In this document: positions 17,385 through 27,505 of the stretch, piece after piece | Layout of the letters: the number at the start of each line of letters is the position of its first letter | How positions within the stretch are numbered: position 1 is the stretch's first letter | Source: Prevotella veroralis DSM 19559 = JCM 6290 | GTDB lineage: Bacteria > Bacteroidota > Bacteroidia > Bacteroidales > Bacteroidaceae | Length of the DNA: 64,000 bases | Assembly: GCF_000377625.1 (NCBI RefSeq) | Contig: NZ_KB898331.1 | Span: forward strand, 62,001 to 126,000 | Direction of reading: 5' to 3' | The notes under the pieces: generated by a model | Seen by the model: the letters and a program-made list of their open reading frames with translations, nothing else | Databases searched by the model: none | Told to the model about the DNA's origin: nothing | Program-made: the position numbers and the translations under genes

Positions 17385-20147
17385 ATGGAAAAACTGTTTC
17401 TTCTTGATGCATACGCACTGATCTTTCGCTCTTATTATGCACTCATTCGCAGTCCTCGCATTAACTCCAAAGGACTGAATACATCGGCTATTATGGGCTT
17501 TTGTAACACTCTGAATGAGGTGTTGACGAAGGAGAAACCAACGCATATAGCGGTTGCTTTCGATCATGGAAAGACCTTCAGACACGATGCATACCCCCAG
17601 TATAAGGCGCAAAGGGAGGAAACGCCAGAGGACATTAAGCTCTCAGTCCCTATAATCAAACAGATATTAGAGGCATTGCACATCCCTATCTTACAGGTAG
17701 ATGGCTTCGAAGCAGATGATATCATAGGTACTGTTGCAACCCGATTCGGCACCGATGGAATCGATACATTTATGCTTACTCCCGACAAGGACTATGGTCA
17801 ACTGATCGGACCAAACGTTTTCATGTATCGTCCAAAGCATGGCGGAGGTTACGAAACACTTGGTGAAAAGGAGGTAGAAAGTAAGTATGGAATCCCTACC
17901 CCAGCCCAAGTCATAGATATTCTGGCGTTGATGGGTGACACAGCAGATAACTTTCCGGGTTGTCCAGGGGTTGGTGAGAAGACTGCAGCGAAGTTAATTA
18001 ATCAATTCGGGAGCATTGATAATATGCTTGCTCATACTAATGAGATAAAAGGGAAACTACGGAATAAGGTCGAAGCTGCCGTTGAAGATATCAAAATCTC
18101 TAAGTTCCTTGCAACAATCCGTACGGATGTTCCATTACAATTGGAACTAGATGAAATGAAAGTTCAGCAACCGGATGAAGAGAAACTACGTGCGATATTT
18201 GAAGAATTAGAGTTTAAGACACTTATTAACAAGTTCCTTAACAAAGATAAAGAGAAGTCAAAAGTTGTCGAAAATCAGCTTGATTTATTTGCAGAATTTA
18301 CCCCCGACAACCCAAGCGAAGCAAAAAACGAGAGTTTTGAGAGCCTTAAAACGACCCAACACAACTATCAACTCATTGATAATGAGGCTGATTTGCATCG
18401 CTTATGTGAGTTTTTTTTAACAAAAGAAACGCTTAGTTTAGACACAGAAACCACTTCTACCGATGCAATTAGTGCTGAGTTGGTGGGCTTGAGTTTCTCT
18501 GTTGAGGAAAAGGAAGCCTTTTACATCCCTATTCCAGAGAATCGCGAAGAAGCCTTGAAACGTGTTGCAATATTCAAACCAGTATATGAGAACGAGTCGA
18601 TTCTAAAGGTTGGTCAGAACATCAAGTACGATTATGAGGTACTAAGTAACTATGGAGTGAAATTGAAAGGAGCGATGTTCGACACGATGATAGCACACTA
18701 TCTCATCCAACCCGAACTTCGTCACAACATGGACTACATGGCTGAAACGCTCCTTGGATATCGAACCATACACATTGAAGACTTGCTTGGCTCGAAAGGA
18801 AAGAAGCAAAAGAATATGCGCGACTTAAGTCCTTCTGAGATTTATGAATATGCCGCAGAGGATGCCGACATCACCTTACGTCTAAAGAATGTACTCGCTC
18901 CTAAGCTGAAAGAACTCAATGTTGAAGAGTTATTCTGGAGCATTGAGATGCCCCTTGTCCGTGTACTGGCTGACATGGAACTTACCGGTGTTCGCATTGA
19001 TACGGAAGCATTAAAAGAAACATCAAAGATATTCACGGAACGTATGAGACAATATGAAGTGGATATCTTTAAAGAGGCTGGTGAAGAATTTAACATATCG
19101 AGTCCAAAGCAGGTAGGTGACATCCTTTTCGGTAAGATGCAGATTATGGATAAACCCAAGAAGACCAAGACTGGGCAATATGTCACTAGTGAGGAAGTGT
19201 TACAGAGTATCGAATCAAAACATCCTATTGTACGTAACATTCTGAATTACAGAGGTATGAAGAAGTTGTTAAGTACCTATGTAGAAGCCTTACCAAAACT
19301 GATTAACTCTCGTACAGGACACATCCATACCTCCTTCAACCAGGCGTTAACTGCAACGGGAAGACTATCCTCTAGCGACCCTAACCTACAGAATATTCCA
19401 GTGCGAACAGACGACGGAAAAGAGATTAGAAAGTGCTTTATTCCAGAGGAAGGATGTATGTTCTTTTCAGCAGACTATAGCCAAATTGAACTGCGAATCA
19501 TGGCTCATCTATCAGAGGATGACAATATGATGGAGGCCTTTAGAGAGGGTTACGACATACACAGGGCGACGGCTGCCAAGATCTGGCATGAGGCTCTTGA
19601 TGACGTGACGGATGCACAGAGAAAGAAGGCAAAGCAGGCTAACTTTGGTATTATATATGGTATAACTACCTTTGGATTAGCCCAAAGGATGGAGATACCC
19701 AACAATGAGGCAAGGGCGTTGATACAGGACTACTTCCGCACATTCCCTAAGGTTCAAGCCTACATGGAACATGCGAAAGAGCTTGCAAGAAGCAAAGGTT
19801 ATGCAGAAACCTTGTTCCATCGTCGCCGCTATCTACCGAATATCAACAGTCGAAATGGTACCATCCGAGGTTTCGATGAGCGCAATGCTATCAACGCACC
19901 AATACAAGGGACAGAGGCAGACATTATAAAGGTTGCGATGGTGCGGATATGGAATCGATTCAAAGAAGAGGGTATCCGTTCAAAGATGATACTACAGGTA
20001 CATGACGAACTCAACTTCTCTGTTTATCCAGATGAGCGTGAGAAGGTGGAGAAAATAGTCCTTGAAGAGATGCAGAATGCCTATCCTCTCAATGTCCCAC
20101 TAATAGCTGATGCTGGTTGGGGAAAGAACTGGTTAGAAGCACATTAA
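17385..20147 (+). CDS. polA: DNA polymerase I
   Basis: Family A polymerase of 920 residues for Okazaki fragment processing and repair. Three domains are complete: the N-terminal 5'-3' exonuclease (LFLLDAYALIFRSYYAL, then DGFEADDIIGT and GDTADNFPGCPGVGEKTA), a 3'-5' exonuclease with an intact LSLDTETTS motif near residue 352 and DTMIAHYL later, and the polymerase domain with DYSQIELR near 696, RRKKAKQANFGIIYG-type O helix (AQRKKAKQANFGIIYG) and QVHDEL near 872. Many bacterial Pol I proteins have lost the proofreading motif; here it is retained. A 22-bp array follows. Confidence 0.97.
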   Translation: MEKLFLLDAYALIFRSYYALIRSPRINSKGLNTSAIMGFCNTLNEVLTKEKPTHIAVAFDHGKTFRHDAYPQYKAQREETPEDIKLSVPIIKQILEALHIPILQVDGFEADDIIGTVATRFGTDGIDTFMLTPDKDYGQLIGPNVFMYRPKHGGGYETLGEKEVESKYGIPTPAQVIDILALMGDTADNFPGCPGVGEKTAAKLINQFGSIDNMLAHTNEIKGKLRNKVEAAVEDIKISKFLATIRTDVPLQLELDEMKVQQPDEEKLRAIFEELEFKTLINKFLNKDKEKSKVVENQLDLFAEFTPDNPSEAKNESFESLKTTQHNYQLIDNEADLHRLCEFFLTKETLSLDTETTSTDAISAELVGLSFSVEEKEAFYIPIPENREEALKRVAIFKPVYENESILKVGQNIKYDYEVLSNYGVKLKGAMFDTMIAHYLIQPELRHNMDYMAETLLGYRTIHIEDLLGSKGKKQKNMRDLSPSEIYEYAAEDADITLRLKNVLAPKLKELNVEELFWSIEMPLVRVLADMELTGVRIDTEALKETSKIFTERMRQYEVDIFKEAGEEFNISSPKQVGDILFGKMQIMDKPKKTKTGQYVTSEEVLQSIESKHPIVRNILNYRGMKKLLSTYVEALPKLINSRTGHIHTSFNQALTATGRLSSSDPNLQNIPVRTDDGKEIRKCFIPEEGCMFFSADYSQIELRIMAHLSEDDNMMEAFREGYDIHRATAAKIWHEALDDVTDAQRKKAKQANFGIIYGITTFGLAQRMEIPNNEARALIQDYFRTFPKVQAYMEHAKELARSKGYAETLFHRRRYLPNINSRNGTIRGFDERNAINAPIQGTEADIIKVAMVRIWNRFKEEGIRSKMILQVHDELNFSVYPDEREKVEKIVLEEMQNAYPLNVPLIADAGWGKNWLEAH

Positions 20148-20233
20148 GGCTATGGAACATAGAAACAGATAACAGTACCAGTATAACGAGGCACTACCTC
20201 GTAAGCAATAGACAAAAGAGCGACAACCAAAGA

Positions 20234-20343
20234 GACGCCCTTTTCAATTTGAAGAGGGCGTTTCTTTGCATCAAAAGAAGCCTCTCTTCGCATCAAGGAA
20301 AGGCTCTCTTCAAATAGAGGAGAGCCTTTCCTTCTTTACAGCA
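20234..20343. repeat. 22-bp array, 5 units
   Basis: Units start at 20234, 20256, 20278, 20300 and 20322 with cores GACGCCCTTTTC, GGGCGTTTCTTT, AAGCCTCTCTTC, AAGGCTCTCTTC and GAGCCTTTCCTTC. Adjacent cores are near-complementary (GCCCTTTTC against GAAGAGGGC; AAGGCTCTC against GAGAGCCTTTCC), so a transcript could form a chain of hairpins. Located after polA. Confidence 0.8.
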
Positions 20344-20351
20344 CACTATCC

Positions 20352-20472
20352 CGTTAGGAGTTCCTCCCCTACTTGAGAGATTGAGTAGAGCTTTACATCC
20401 CCTTTTTTGGAGGGACTTGGGGAGGCTTTCCATTAGGCACTCCTCCCCTTAGGGGAGGCTGGGAGGAGGTGT
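20352..20472. repeat. GC-rich palindromic intergenic element
   Basis: Clusters of CCTCCCC and its complement GGGGAGG: TCCTCCCCTACTTGAGAG, TTGGAGGGACTTGGGGAGG, and the tight palindrome CTCCCCTTAGGGGAG near 20443, followed by GGGAGGAGG. It resembles a repetitive extragenic palindromic element. No ORF. It differs strongly from the surrounding AT-rich DNA. Confidence 0.55.
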
Positions 20473-20567
20473 AAGCATGCCATGGAAACCACAAATAAAC
20501 CATTGTTTTGACTGCTTATAGCAATGTTAAAAAGATAGAAAAGCCTTAACATCTAGCATTTTTGGCG

Positions 20568-20575
20568 TACTTTTG
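20568..20575 (+). promoter_or_regulatory. -7 element of the GH3-family gene
   Basis: TACTTTTG, 26 nt before the ATG at 20602; no good -33 TTTG at the usual spacing. Confidence 0.45.
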
Positions 20576-20601
20576 CAATTTAATCAAGCAATGAAATTTG
20601 A

Positions 20602-22113
20602 ATGAGTCTTACTAGTTTAGTAAACAAACTATACTTCCAACCACGCCGTAAGGAGCTAGAACGCTATACAACTGATGGTGAAGCTATACAGCAGGAGGTT
20701 ATGGAATACCTTATAGAACGGGCTAAAGATACAGAATACGGACGCAAACATCTGTTCTCAACCATCACTTCTTATGATGATTTCGCGCATAACGTGCCCG
20801 TCAATACCTATGAAGAACTGAAGGAAGACATCGATAGAATGCGTCATGGAGAACGTGATATTCTGTGGCCAGGAGTGGTTAGATGGTATGCTAAGTCATC
20901 AGGAACTACAAACGACAAGAGCAAGTTTATACCCATAACTCACGAAGGACTGCAAACCATTCATTACCAAGGTGGTAAGGATGTAATCGCTTATTACCTT
21001 AGTAATCACCCAGAGAGTAAGCTCTTCAATGGTAAAGGTTTGATCCTTGGTGGTAGTCATTCTCCCAATTACAACTTGCACAACTCACTTGTTGGAGACC
21101 TAAGTGCAATACTCATAGAGAATATCAATCCACTCGCTAACTTTGTGCGTGTACCAAAGAAAGAGACTGCTCTATTGAGCGACTTCGAGGTGAAACGCGA
21201 TCGAATAGCACGGGAGACTCTTACGCAAAACATCACTAATATTTCTGGAGTACCATCATGGATGCTATCCGTACTAGTGCGTGTTATGGAGCTAAGTGGT
21301 AAACAACATCTTGAAGAAGTATGGCCTAATTTAGAGGTATTCTTCCATGGTGGCATTGCTTTCACACCCTATCGTGAACAATACGAACAGCTTATAACAA
21401 AACAGGGAATGAACTATATGGAGACATATAACGCCTCGGAAGGATTCTTCGGAATACAGGATGACCCTTCAGATAGCAGTATGTCGCTCATGCTTGATTA
21501 TGGAGTATTCTACGAGTTCTTGCCTATGGACGAGTTTGGAAACGATCATCCGAACATCGTTCCACTATCTGGTGTAGAGGTAGGACGCAACTATGCCATG
21601 CTTATTAGCACCTCCTGCGGTCTTTGGAGATATGAGATTGGCGACACAGTACAGTTTACCTCCACCCGTCCTTATAAGTTTATTATCACTGGAAGAACCA
21701 AGTATTTCATCAATGCCTTTGGTGAGGAACTCATCATGGACAATGCAGAAAAGGGACTCGATGCCGCTTGTAAGGCTACAGGAGCGCAAATATTAGACTA
21801 TACCGCAGCACCTATTTATATGGATGCAAAGGCTAAGTGTCGACACCAATGGCTCATTGAGTTTGCTAAAGAGCCAACGTCTATTGCAGAGTTTGCCACT
21901 ATCCTTGATAACAAACTACAAGAGATCAACTCTGATTATGAGGCTAAACGCTATCATAATGTGACCCTTCAGCCCCTCGAAATCATTGTTGCTCGTAAGA
22001 ACCTCTTCAATGATTGGCTGAAAACAAAGGGTAAACTCGGTGGTCAACACAAGATTCCTCGCTTGTCAAACAGCCGTTCCAATCTTGAAGAATTACTGAC
22101 AATGAACCAGTAA
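20602..22113 (+). CDS. GH3 auxin-responsive-promoter family protein
   Basis: ANL-superfamily-like protein of 503 residues belonging to the GH3 family, named after plant acyl-acid amido synthetases. Visible family features are YAKSSGTTNDKSKFIPIT (about residues 97-114, the phosphate-binding loop), the segment YMETYNASEGFFGIQ (about 272-286) and a C-terminal adenylate-binding region with YEIGDTVQFTS and ITGRTKYFINAFGEEL. Plant relatives adenylate a carboxylic acid and join it to an amino acid. The bacterial substrate is unknown; the protein is common in Bacteroidota. An Ig-like lipoprotein gene follows after 79 nt. Confidence 0.85.
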   Translation: MSLTSLVNKLYFQPRRKELERYTTDGEAIQQEVMEYLIERAKDTEYGRKHLFSTITSYDDFAHNVPVNTYEELKEDIDRMRHGERDILWPGVVRWYAKSSGTTNDKSKFIPITHEGLQTIHYQGGKDVIAYYLSNHPESKLFNGKGLILGGSHSPNYNLHNSLVGDLSAILIENINPLANFVRVPKKETALLSDFEVKRDRIARETLTQNITNISGVPSWMLSVLVRVMELSGKQHLEEVWPNLEVFFHGGIAFTPYREQYEQLITKQGMNYMETYNASEGFFGIQDDPSDSSMSLMLDYGVFYEFLPMDEFGNDHPNIVPLSGVEVGRNYAMLISTSCGLWRYEIGDTVQFTSTRPYKFIITGRTKYFINAFGEELIMDNAEKGLDAACKATGAQILDYTAAPIYMDAKAKCRHQWLIEFAKEPTSIAEFATILDNKLQEINSDYEAKRYHNVTLQPLEIIVARKNLFNDWLKTKGKLGGQHKIPRLSNSRSNLEELLTMNQ

Positions 22114-22192
22114 ATACGCTCTTCTTGATTGTAAATACCCTCATGGAATGCTCGACATAAGCCCCTCATCGACTACAAAAGTTCAATAAGAT

Positions 22193-24193
22193 ATGAAGAA
22201 AATAACACTCGCATATAGTCTTATAACCCTCCTTCTCCTATCGTTAGTGTCGTGTGCTAAGATGGGACAACCCGATGGCGGATGGTTTGATGAGACGCCT
22301 CCTAAGGTCGTGGGAGCCTCTCCCTCTGATCGAGCAACCGATGTAAACAGTAAGAAAGTGAACATCTTTTTCGATGAGTTCATCAAGTTAGAGAACGCAT
22401 CAGAGAAGGTTGTTGTGTCTCCGCCACAGCTAGAAGCACCAGAGATAAAGGCTCAAGGCAAGCATATCTCCGTCGCTTTGCAAGACAAACTACAGCCAAA
22501 TACAACCTACACTATCGACTTCTCGGATGCAATCTCCGATAACAACGAAGGCAATCCATTAGGTAATTACACTTACAGCTTCTCTACTGGCGATCATATT
22601 GATACTCTCGAAGTGTCTGGATATGTGTTGGAAGCAGAGAATCTGGAGCCTATCAAGGGCATACTTGTTGGTCTTTACAGCAATCAAAGTGACACTGCTT
22701 TCCAGAAACTACCGATGTTGCGCGTCTCAAGAACCGATAGTCGGGGGCACTTTGTGATACGTGGTGTTGCTAAAGGAGACTATCGCATCTATGCTCTAAA
22801 GGATGCGGACGGCAATTACAAGTATGATCAAAAGAGCGAAGAGATTGCTTTCACGCCCGAAGTTATCATGCCTTCGTGGAAGCCGGACATACGACAAGAC
22901 ACGCTGTGGACGGACTCTTTGCACATCAAAGACATTAAGCAGGTGCCTTACACCCACTTTCTTCCAGATGACATAACGCTCTCTGCCTTTACAGCAGTAC
23001 AAACGGATCGATACTTCATAAAGTCAGAACGAAAGGATGCAGACCATTTCACGCTCTTCTTTAGCTATGGAGATGCGAGCCTACCACAGCTTACTCCACT
23101 GAATTTCAACGCTAAGGATGCCTTCTTGGAAGAGCCAAGTATGAACCAAGATACCATTACTTATTGGCTTCGTGACTCTGCTCTTATCAATCAAGACACC
23201 CTGCGTATGAAGATGACTTACAATATGACGGACAGCACGGGGAGGCTTGTTCCACAGACCGAGACGCTTGAGCTACTTGCAAAAACACCTTATGCAAAGC
23301 GCATGAAGAGCCAACAAGAGGAATACGACAAGTGGAAAAAGAAGCAAGATAAGGCTAAGGAACGTGGGAAAGCGTATGAGACAGCAATGCCAGCAAAGCC
23401 CCTTGATGTGAAATATAACGTCCCGTCGCAGATGAATCCAGACCAGAATCTATCCTTCGAGATTGCTACTCCGATAGAGAAGATCGATACTTCCAAGATA
23501 CAACTCTATGAGAAGGTGGACAGCTCATGGTATCGAGCGAAGTACCAGTTGGGTACTGAACCCGGAAAACAACGTCAGTTACAACTCGTCAGTGCGTGGG
23601 ATCCAGGCAAAGAATACAGCTTGGAGCTTGATTCGGCAGCCTTCACGGATATCTACGGGAGGGTTTCTAAGAAGTACAAACAGGGTATTCGCATCCCTTC
23701 CGTTGATGAGTATGGCACCTTAGTGATGTCTCTTGAGGGTATGAAGGGCAAGAACTGCCTCGTACAACTGCTCAACGAAAGCGATAAACCAGTAAGGGAA
23801 ACAACCGCAAAAGACGATAAGGCGACCTTCTACTACATAAAGCCTGGCACGTACTACATGCGTCTCATTGTTGATGATAACGATAACGGCAAGTGGGACG
23901 GAGGTGATTATGCAACGCAGCGAGAGCCTGAAGCGGTGTATTACTACCCTAAATCCATAGAGTGCAAAGCGAAACGTGATGTGCAAGGAACGTGGAATCC
24001 ACGCCTTCTACCGCTCTATCAACAGAAGCCTGGAGCAATTACTAAGCAGAAGGCAGATACGCAGCGTAAGGCAAGGAGTCGCAATCTGGAGCGTGCCCGC
24101 AGCCTCGGTATAGACCTCCCAAGCGAAGATATACTACAAGGGAAGGTAAAGATTAAGAAGGTTAAGGATAAGAAATCTGAGCCTCACAAGTAG
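22193..24193 (+). CDS. Ig-like domain lipoprotein
   Basis: Predicted lipoprotein of 666 residues. The signal sequence ends in the lipobox LVSC with the lipidated cysteine at about residue 21. The next ~100 residues (PPKVVGASPSDRATDVNSKK, then PNTTYTIDFSDAISDNNEGN) match the bacterial Ig-like domain called Big_5 or SbsA-type. A second beta-rich region around residues 135-200 resembles a carboxypeptidase-regulatory-like fold, and a charged helical linker (YDKWKKKQDKAKERGK) lies near 385. The C-terminus is very basic. Bacteroidota genomes carry this protein widely, with no established function that I know of. The preceding GH3 gene is close and codirectional. Confidence 0.75.
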   Translation: MKKITLAYSLITLLLLSLVSCAKMGQPDGGWFDETPPKVVGASPSDRATDVNSKKVNIFFDEFIKLENASEKVVVSPPQLEAPEIKAQGKHISVALQDKLQPNTTYTIDFSDAISDNNEGNPLGNYTYSFSTGDHIDTLEVSGYVLEAENLEPIKGILVGLYSNQSDTAFQKLPMLRVSRTDSRGHFVIRGVAKGDYRIYALKDADGNYKYDQKSEEIAFTPEVIMPSWKPDIRQDTLWTDSLHIKDIKQVPYTHFLPDDITLSAFTAVQTDRYFIKSERKDADHFTLFFSYGDASLPQLTPLNFNAKDAFLEEPSMNQDTITYWLRDSALINQDTLRMKMTYNMTDSTGRLVPQTETLELLAKTPYAKRMKSQQEEYDKWKKKQDKAKERGKAYETAMPAKPLDVKYNVPSQMNPDQNLSFEIATPIEKIDTSKIQLYEKVDSSWYRAKYQLGTEPGKQRQLQLVSAWDPGKEYSLELDSAAFTDIYGRVSKKYKQGIRIPSVDEYGTLVMSLEGMKGKNCLVQLLNESDKPVRETTAKDDKATFYYIKPGTYYMRLIVDDNDNGKWDGGDYATQREPEAVYYYPKSIECKAKRDVQGTWNPRLLPLYQQKPGAITKQKADTQRKARSRNLERARSLGIDLPSEDILQGKVKIKKVKDKKSEPHK

Positions 24194-24251
24194 ACTTTCA
24201 CCCAATCCTAAACCTCATCTATACCCTTTCTAATTGTTAGGAACATAAGAG

Positions 24252-24361
24252 AAAACCAGCTTTAAAAAACAAAGAGAGCCTTTCTTCAATTTGAAGAGAG
24301 GCTTTCTTCACATCAAAGAGAGGCTCTCTTTGCCCTCAAAAGGGCGTCTCTTTATTTGTAG
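24252..24361. repeat. 22-bp array, 4-5 units
   Basis: Units at 24274, 24296, 24318 and 24340 begin GAGAGCCTTTCTTC, GAGAGGCTTTCTTC, GAGAGGCTCTCTTTG and AAGGGCGTCTCTTT; a weaker unit precedes at 24252. GAGAGCCTTTC and its neighbour GAAGAGAGGCTTTC are complementary. It separates two convergent genes. Confidence 0.8.
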
Positions 24362-24413
24362 TGAGTTTATACGTCTATAACAGTTATAGCCTCATACAAG
24401 GTAAAGAAAGGAC

Positions 24414-25388
24414 TTAATGAAACTTTCCAAGCATAAATGGCAAGTAGCGATAGACGATTGCTACAATACAGCTTGCCACTATGCAGACCAGAGCATAGGC
24501 TATCAGTACACTATAATAAGCCCCATGATAGCCTAAACCCACCTTCTGAAGTGCTAAAGATAAGCAAAGGGGAACACCTCCACAGACGAAATAATAAACA
24601 ATACTATGCGCTCCAACCCACTCTAATGGCTTACACCTTGACAGTTGCTTACAAACATTAACGAGTAAGAAGACGCTCGTCAACATATCAAGAAAGAATA
24701 GGAAATAAGAGTCTATACCTATTGGGTATATCATCGTATGCACCCCTTTGCACGTTGCATAACCTTTTATTACTATAAGAAATATAAAGAGAAATGACGT
24801 ATATAATGGTGTGTTGATACGGTTGAAAACTTCTTTTCGATAATGATAAAACCATCCGATATAAAGGAAAAGGACTGCTTGCAGGGCATTGTTGATACAC
24901 CAAGGATAATCAGTGGATTGTTTCGTTAAAAATACCGAACCAACAAAAGCACAAAAGGAGAGAATGAATAAGGGTATAACTTTTCCACGAGTTATCCACA
25001 AGAAAAGGCTAAAAACAACTTCAGAAACTATCAAGGCAGCTATAAACCAAGAGGCTCTACCAGTCAAGATAGGCAATAATAAACTCTCCCAGTCTATACT
25101 ATGACCATGTACAAAGGCTTTCGGAAGTGCCAAAACTATGGTAAAGAGAAAATAAGGAAGAAGTAGACTGCGCCCTATCGAAGTCAGCTTATGCTTCAAA
25201 GAAAAGCCTTGCTGTTTGTACATGAGGTATCCCGACAGAAAGAAAAAGACGATTAGAACATTCGAAACATACCAATCATAAGGAATAAGGTTACCTCCTG
25301 TATAATAGATTTCAGTATGATCCAACAATATTGCCAACATACAGAAACCACGCAGCATGTCTATCCAATGTTCCCTCTCTACCATCAT
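24414..25388 (-). CDS. Membrane acyltransferase (acyltransferase 3 family), second copy
   Basis: Integral membrane protein of 324 residues with about ten hydrophobic segments. The family start is clear: REHWIDMLRGFCMLAILLDHTE, with the conserved R and H of the first membrane segment, then FFFLSGYLMYKQQGF. It is only distantly similar to the gene at 3516. The ATG at 25388 is used; a TTG at 25403 would add five residues. It lies 74 nt downstream of porZ on the same strand, so it may act on a surface polysaccharide; substrate unknown. Confidence 0.78.
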   Translation of the reverse strand: MMVEREHWIDMLRGFCMLAILLDHTEIYYTGGNLIPYDWYVSNVLIVFFFLSGYLMYKQQGFSLKHKLTSIGRSLLLPYFLFTIVLALPKAFVHGHSIDWESLLLPILTGRASWFIAALIVSEVVFSLFLWITRGKVIPLFILSFCAFVGSVFLTKQSTDYPWCINNALQAVLFLYIGWFYHYRKEVFNRINTPLYTSFLFIFLIVIKGYATCKGVHTMIYPIGIDSYFLFFLDMLTSVFLLVNVCKQLSRCKPLEWVGAHSIVYYFVCGGVPLCLSLALQKVGLGYHGAYYSVLIAYALVCIVASCIVAIVYRYLPFMLGKFH

Positions 25389-25462
25389 TTGCTCTATTGA
25401 CAACCCTCCCTTATAGGTGTCCCTTATAGTAAGATTATTATGAAATCATCAATATTTCAGTT

Positions 25463-27481
25463 CTATCTAACAATCGCAACCTTACAAACAACGCCATTGT
25501 TGCCGTCTTCATCAGCACTTTCAACCATGTAAACACCTGATGCAACGGGTTTGCCGAACTTGTCCTTGCCATCCCAAACAAAGCTACCACCATTGCTAGT
25601 ACCTGCTGCAACGAGTACACCATTTGTAGTGACAATCTTCACATCAGCGTTCATTGAGAGTCCAACAATGGTGATTGGTCCTGTATAACCAGGCTTAACT
25701 GGATTCGGATAAGCGTATGTATTGTCCTTACTCGGTCGGTCGGATGGTGTCGTCGCATCGCTCATGTAAGAGCATAAACCCTTGTCCGTACCGAAGAATA
25801 CTTCGCCTGTTGCGTTGTTGATAGCGATAGAAAGGATATTATCCGATAGGAGCGGACTATTTGAAGAGAGGATATGCTTCACCTGTGTCATATTATCGGC
25901 ACTAATGAGATAGACACCATTTGACTTTGTTCCAAACCATTTTCTGCCTCCTCCATCAATAGCCATACAGGTGACATCAATGCCTGACAGAAGGTAATCG
26001 GCAAGGTTGGTACCATCGTTACGAGGTACTTTCACCTGTGTAAAGACGGCTGTTTCAGGGTTATCAATAGCCGAACGAGACAAGAGAAGTGGTCCTATTG
26101 TAGTGGTAACCCACACATCTCCATTCGACAAAGGCGTCACGCTATGGGGTACTAAGTCTAAGTTCGAACCATCCTGATTGACAAATCGAGTGAAAGAAAG
26201 CAACTTGTCGGTTGCTGGTTGGTAACAGAACAAAGCAGGATAGCCCCAGTGATCGTTACAGAACCATAAGTTGTTGCGGTTATCGAAGACCATACTTGTT
26301 AGGACTGAGCCCCCTACTCCATCCTTCATAAGGGTTGGCTTACTGAAAGAAGTCATCTGTCCATCAGCCGAAAGACGCAAGAGATTCTCTCTGGAGGTTT
26401 GACTGTTCAATATCCAAAGGTTGCCTTTATTATCGAAACAGAGCCCATTAATAAGCACATAGTTGTTTCCTAACTCTCGTCCTCGGTCCATTGCGCCTTG
26501 CAACAAACTGTTGTCTTTGTTGTAATAAGCCTTTAACTGTCCATCAAGGAACTCGTATAAGCCTGTCCTTCCACCAACAAATACATGGTTAGCATTGTGT
26601 GGATCGACTACAAGAACATTGTTATCTAGATACTCATAGCCCGTCTTTAACGATAGATTCTCTTGATAATTCGTCCACTCACCATCGTGTAGAATCTGCA
26701 CAGCACCTGGTGTATTAGAATCTCCATAACCTGATTTAAACATACCAGGAACGGTATATAAGCGGTTATTAAGGTATTGGATATAGGCAAAACCATTATA
26801 CTTTGGACCTCCAGGACTCAATGTCTTCGCTTGATTAAGGAGGTTTGCATTCATCGTCTTCGGTCTTGCCACATAGCTACCAACCTGTGCCCAGTTGTTC
26901 TTATCGAGCAAGTTTGCCGTTAACGGAGCACGATATAGCCCATTAGACTGGCTTGCAGCATAGATGTAAGAACCATCCAGATAACTGTAATTAACCGGAA
27001 AGGAGAGGTTGTAACTGTCGCTTATTTCTGCCTTAGCAACATTCAGTTTGACAAGTCCGAAGCCTGTTGAGAGATAGCAATAAGCCCCATTCATATCAAT
27101 ACCATAGACAGTCTTGTCGGCAGTCAAAGCCTTTAAGTAATAGTCGGGTACGTTCGTAACGTTCCCCTTAGCGTCCATTAGATCAATATTATTGTCTTCG
27201 TAGACAATAACAAGGCGCTTGGCGACTTCATTCCAACCAATGAATCGGATGTCAATAGAGCTTAATCCGTTCTGTTTATCGTATGTTTGAATACTTTGAT
27301 CAGCCTTATTATAAGTGTAAAGGGCATTAGATGCAAGTACATATAACCGATTGCCTCCTTGCTCAACCCATTGTATGTTGGCATAAGAAAGGTAAGACTT
27401 CCATGTCCCAATACCTCCTGCAATGGCAGAGAGAGAGGATATAAGAATGATAAAAGATAGGATAATTCGTTTTATTGTCAT
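25463..27481 (-). CDS. porZ: Type IX secretion system protein PorZ
   Basis: Exported protein of 672 residues. A signal peptide (ending SLSAIAGG) is followed by two runs of propeller-type repeats (for example YLSTGFGLVKLNV, NNLWFCNDHWG, KWFGTKSNGVYLIS) and a C-terminal domain with FVWDGKDKFGKPVASGVYMV, the usual T9SS CTD pattern. In Porphyromonas gingivalis PorZ has two beta-propellers plus a CTD and delivers anionic LPS to the sortase PorU at the cell surface. Automatic annotation often names such proteins two-component regulator propellers; the short length, lack of kinase and the CTD argue for PorZ. It lies 24 nt after a glycosyltransferase gene. Confidence 0.82.
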   Translation of the reverse strand: MTIKRIILSFIILISSLSAIAGGIGTWKSYLSYANIQWVEQGGNRLYVLASNALYTYNKADQSIQTYDKQNGLSSIDIRFIGWNEVAKRLVIVYEDNNIDLMDAKGNVTNVPDYYLKALTADKTVYGIDMNGAYCYLSTGFGLVKLNVAKAEISDSYNLSFPVNYSYLDGSYIYAASQSNGLYRAPLTANLLDKNNWAQVGSYVARPKTMNANLLNQAKTLSPGGPKYNGFAYIQYLNNRLYTVPGMFKSGYGDSNTPGAVQILHDGEWTNYQENLSLKTGYEYLDNNVLVVDPHNANHVFVGGRTGLYEFLDGQLKAYYNKDNSLLQGAMDRGRELGNNYVLINGLCFDNKGNLWILNSQTSRENLLRLSADGQMTSFSKPTLMKDGVGGSVLTSMVFDNRNNLWFCNDHWGYPALFCYQPATDKLLSFTRFVNQDGSNLDLVPHSVTPLSNGDVWVTTTIGPLLLSRSAIDNPETAVFTQVKVPRNDGTNLADYLLSGIDVTCMAIDGGGRKWFGTKSNGVYLISADNMTQVKHILSSNSPLLSDNILSIAINNATGEVFFGTDKGLCSYMSDATTPSDRPSKDNTYAYPNPVKPGYTGPITIVGLSMNADVKIVTTNGVLVAAGTSNGGSFVWDGKDKFGKPVASGVYMVESADEDGNNGVVCKVAIVR

Positions 27482-27505
27482 AGTGGGTTCTTGTCGAAAT
27501 GAATA

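Noticed and set aside
20234..20343. CRISPR array
   Set aside because: The 22-bp arrays have no constant repeat alternating with unique spacers, and no cas genes are present.
25463..27481. Two-component regulator with propeller domain
   Set aside because: There is no kinase or membrane segment; the signal peptide, length and C-terminal sorting domain fit PorZ.
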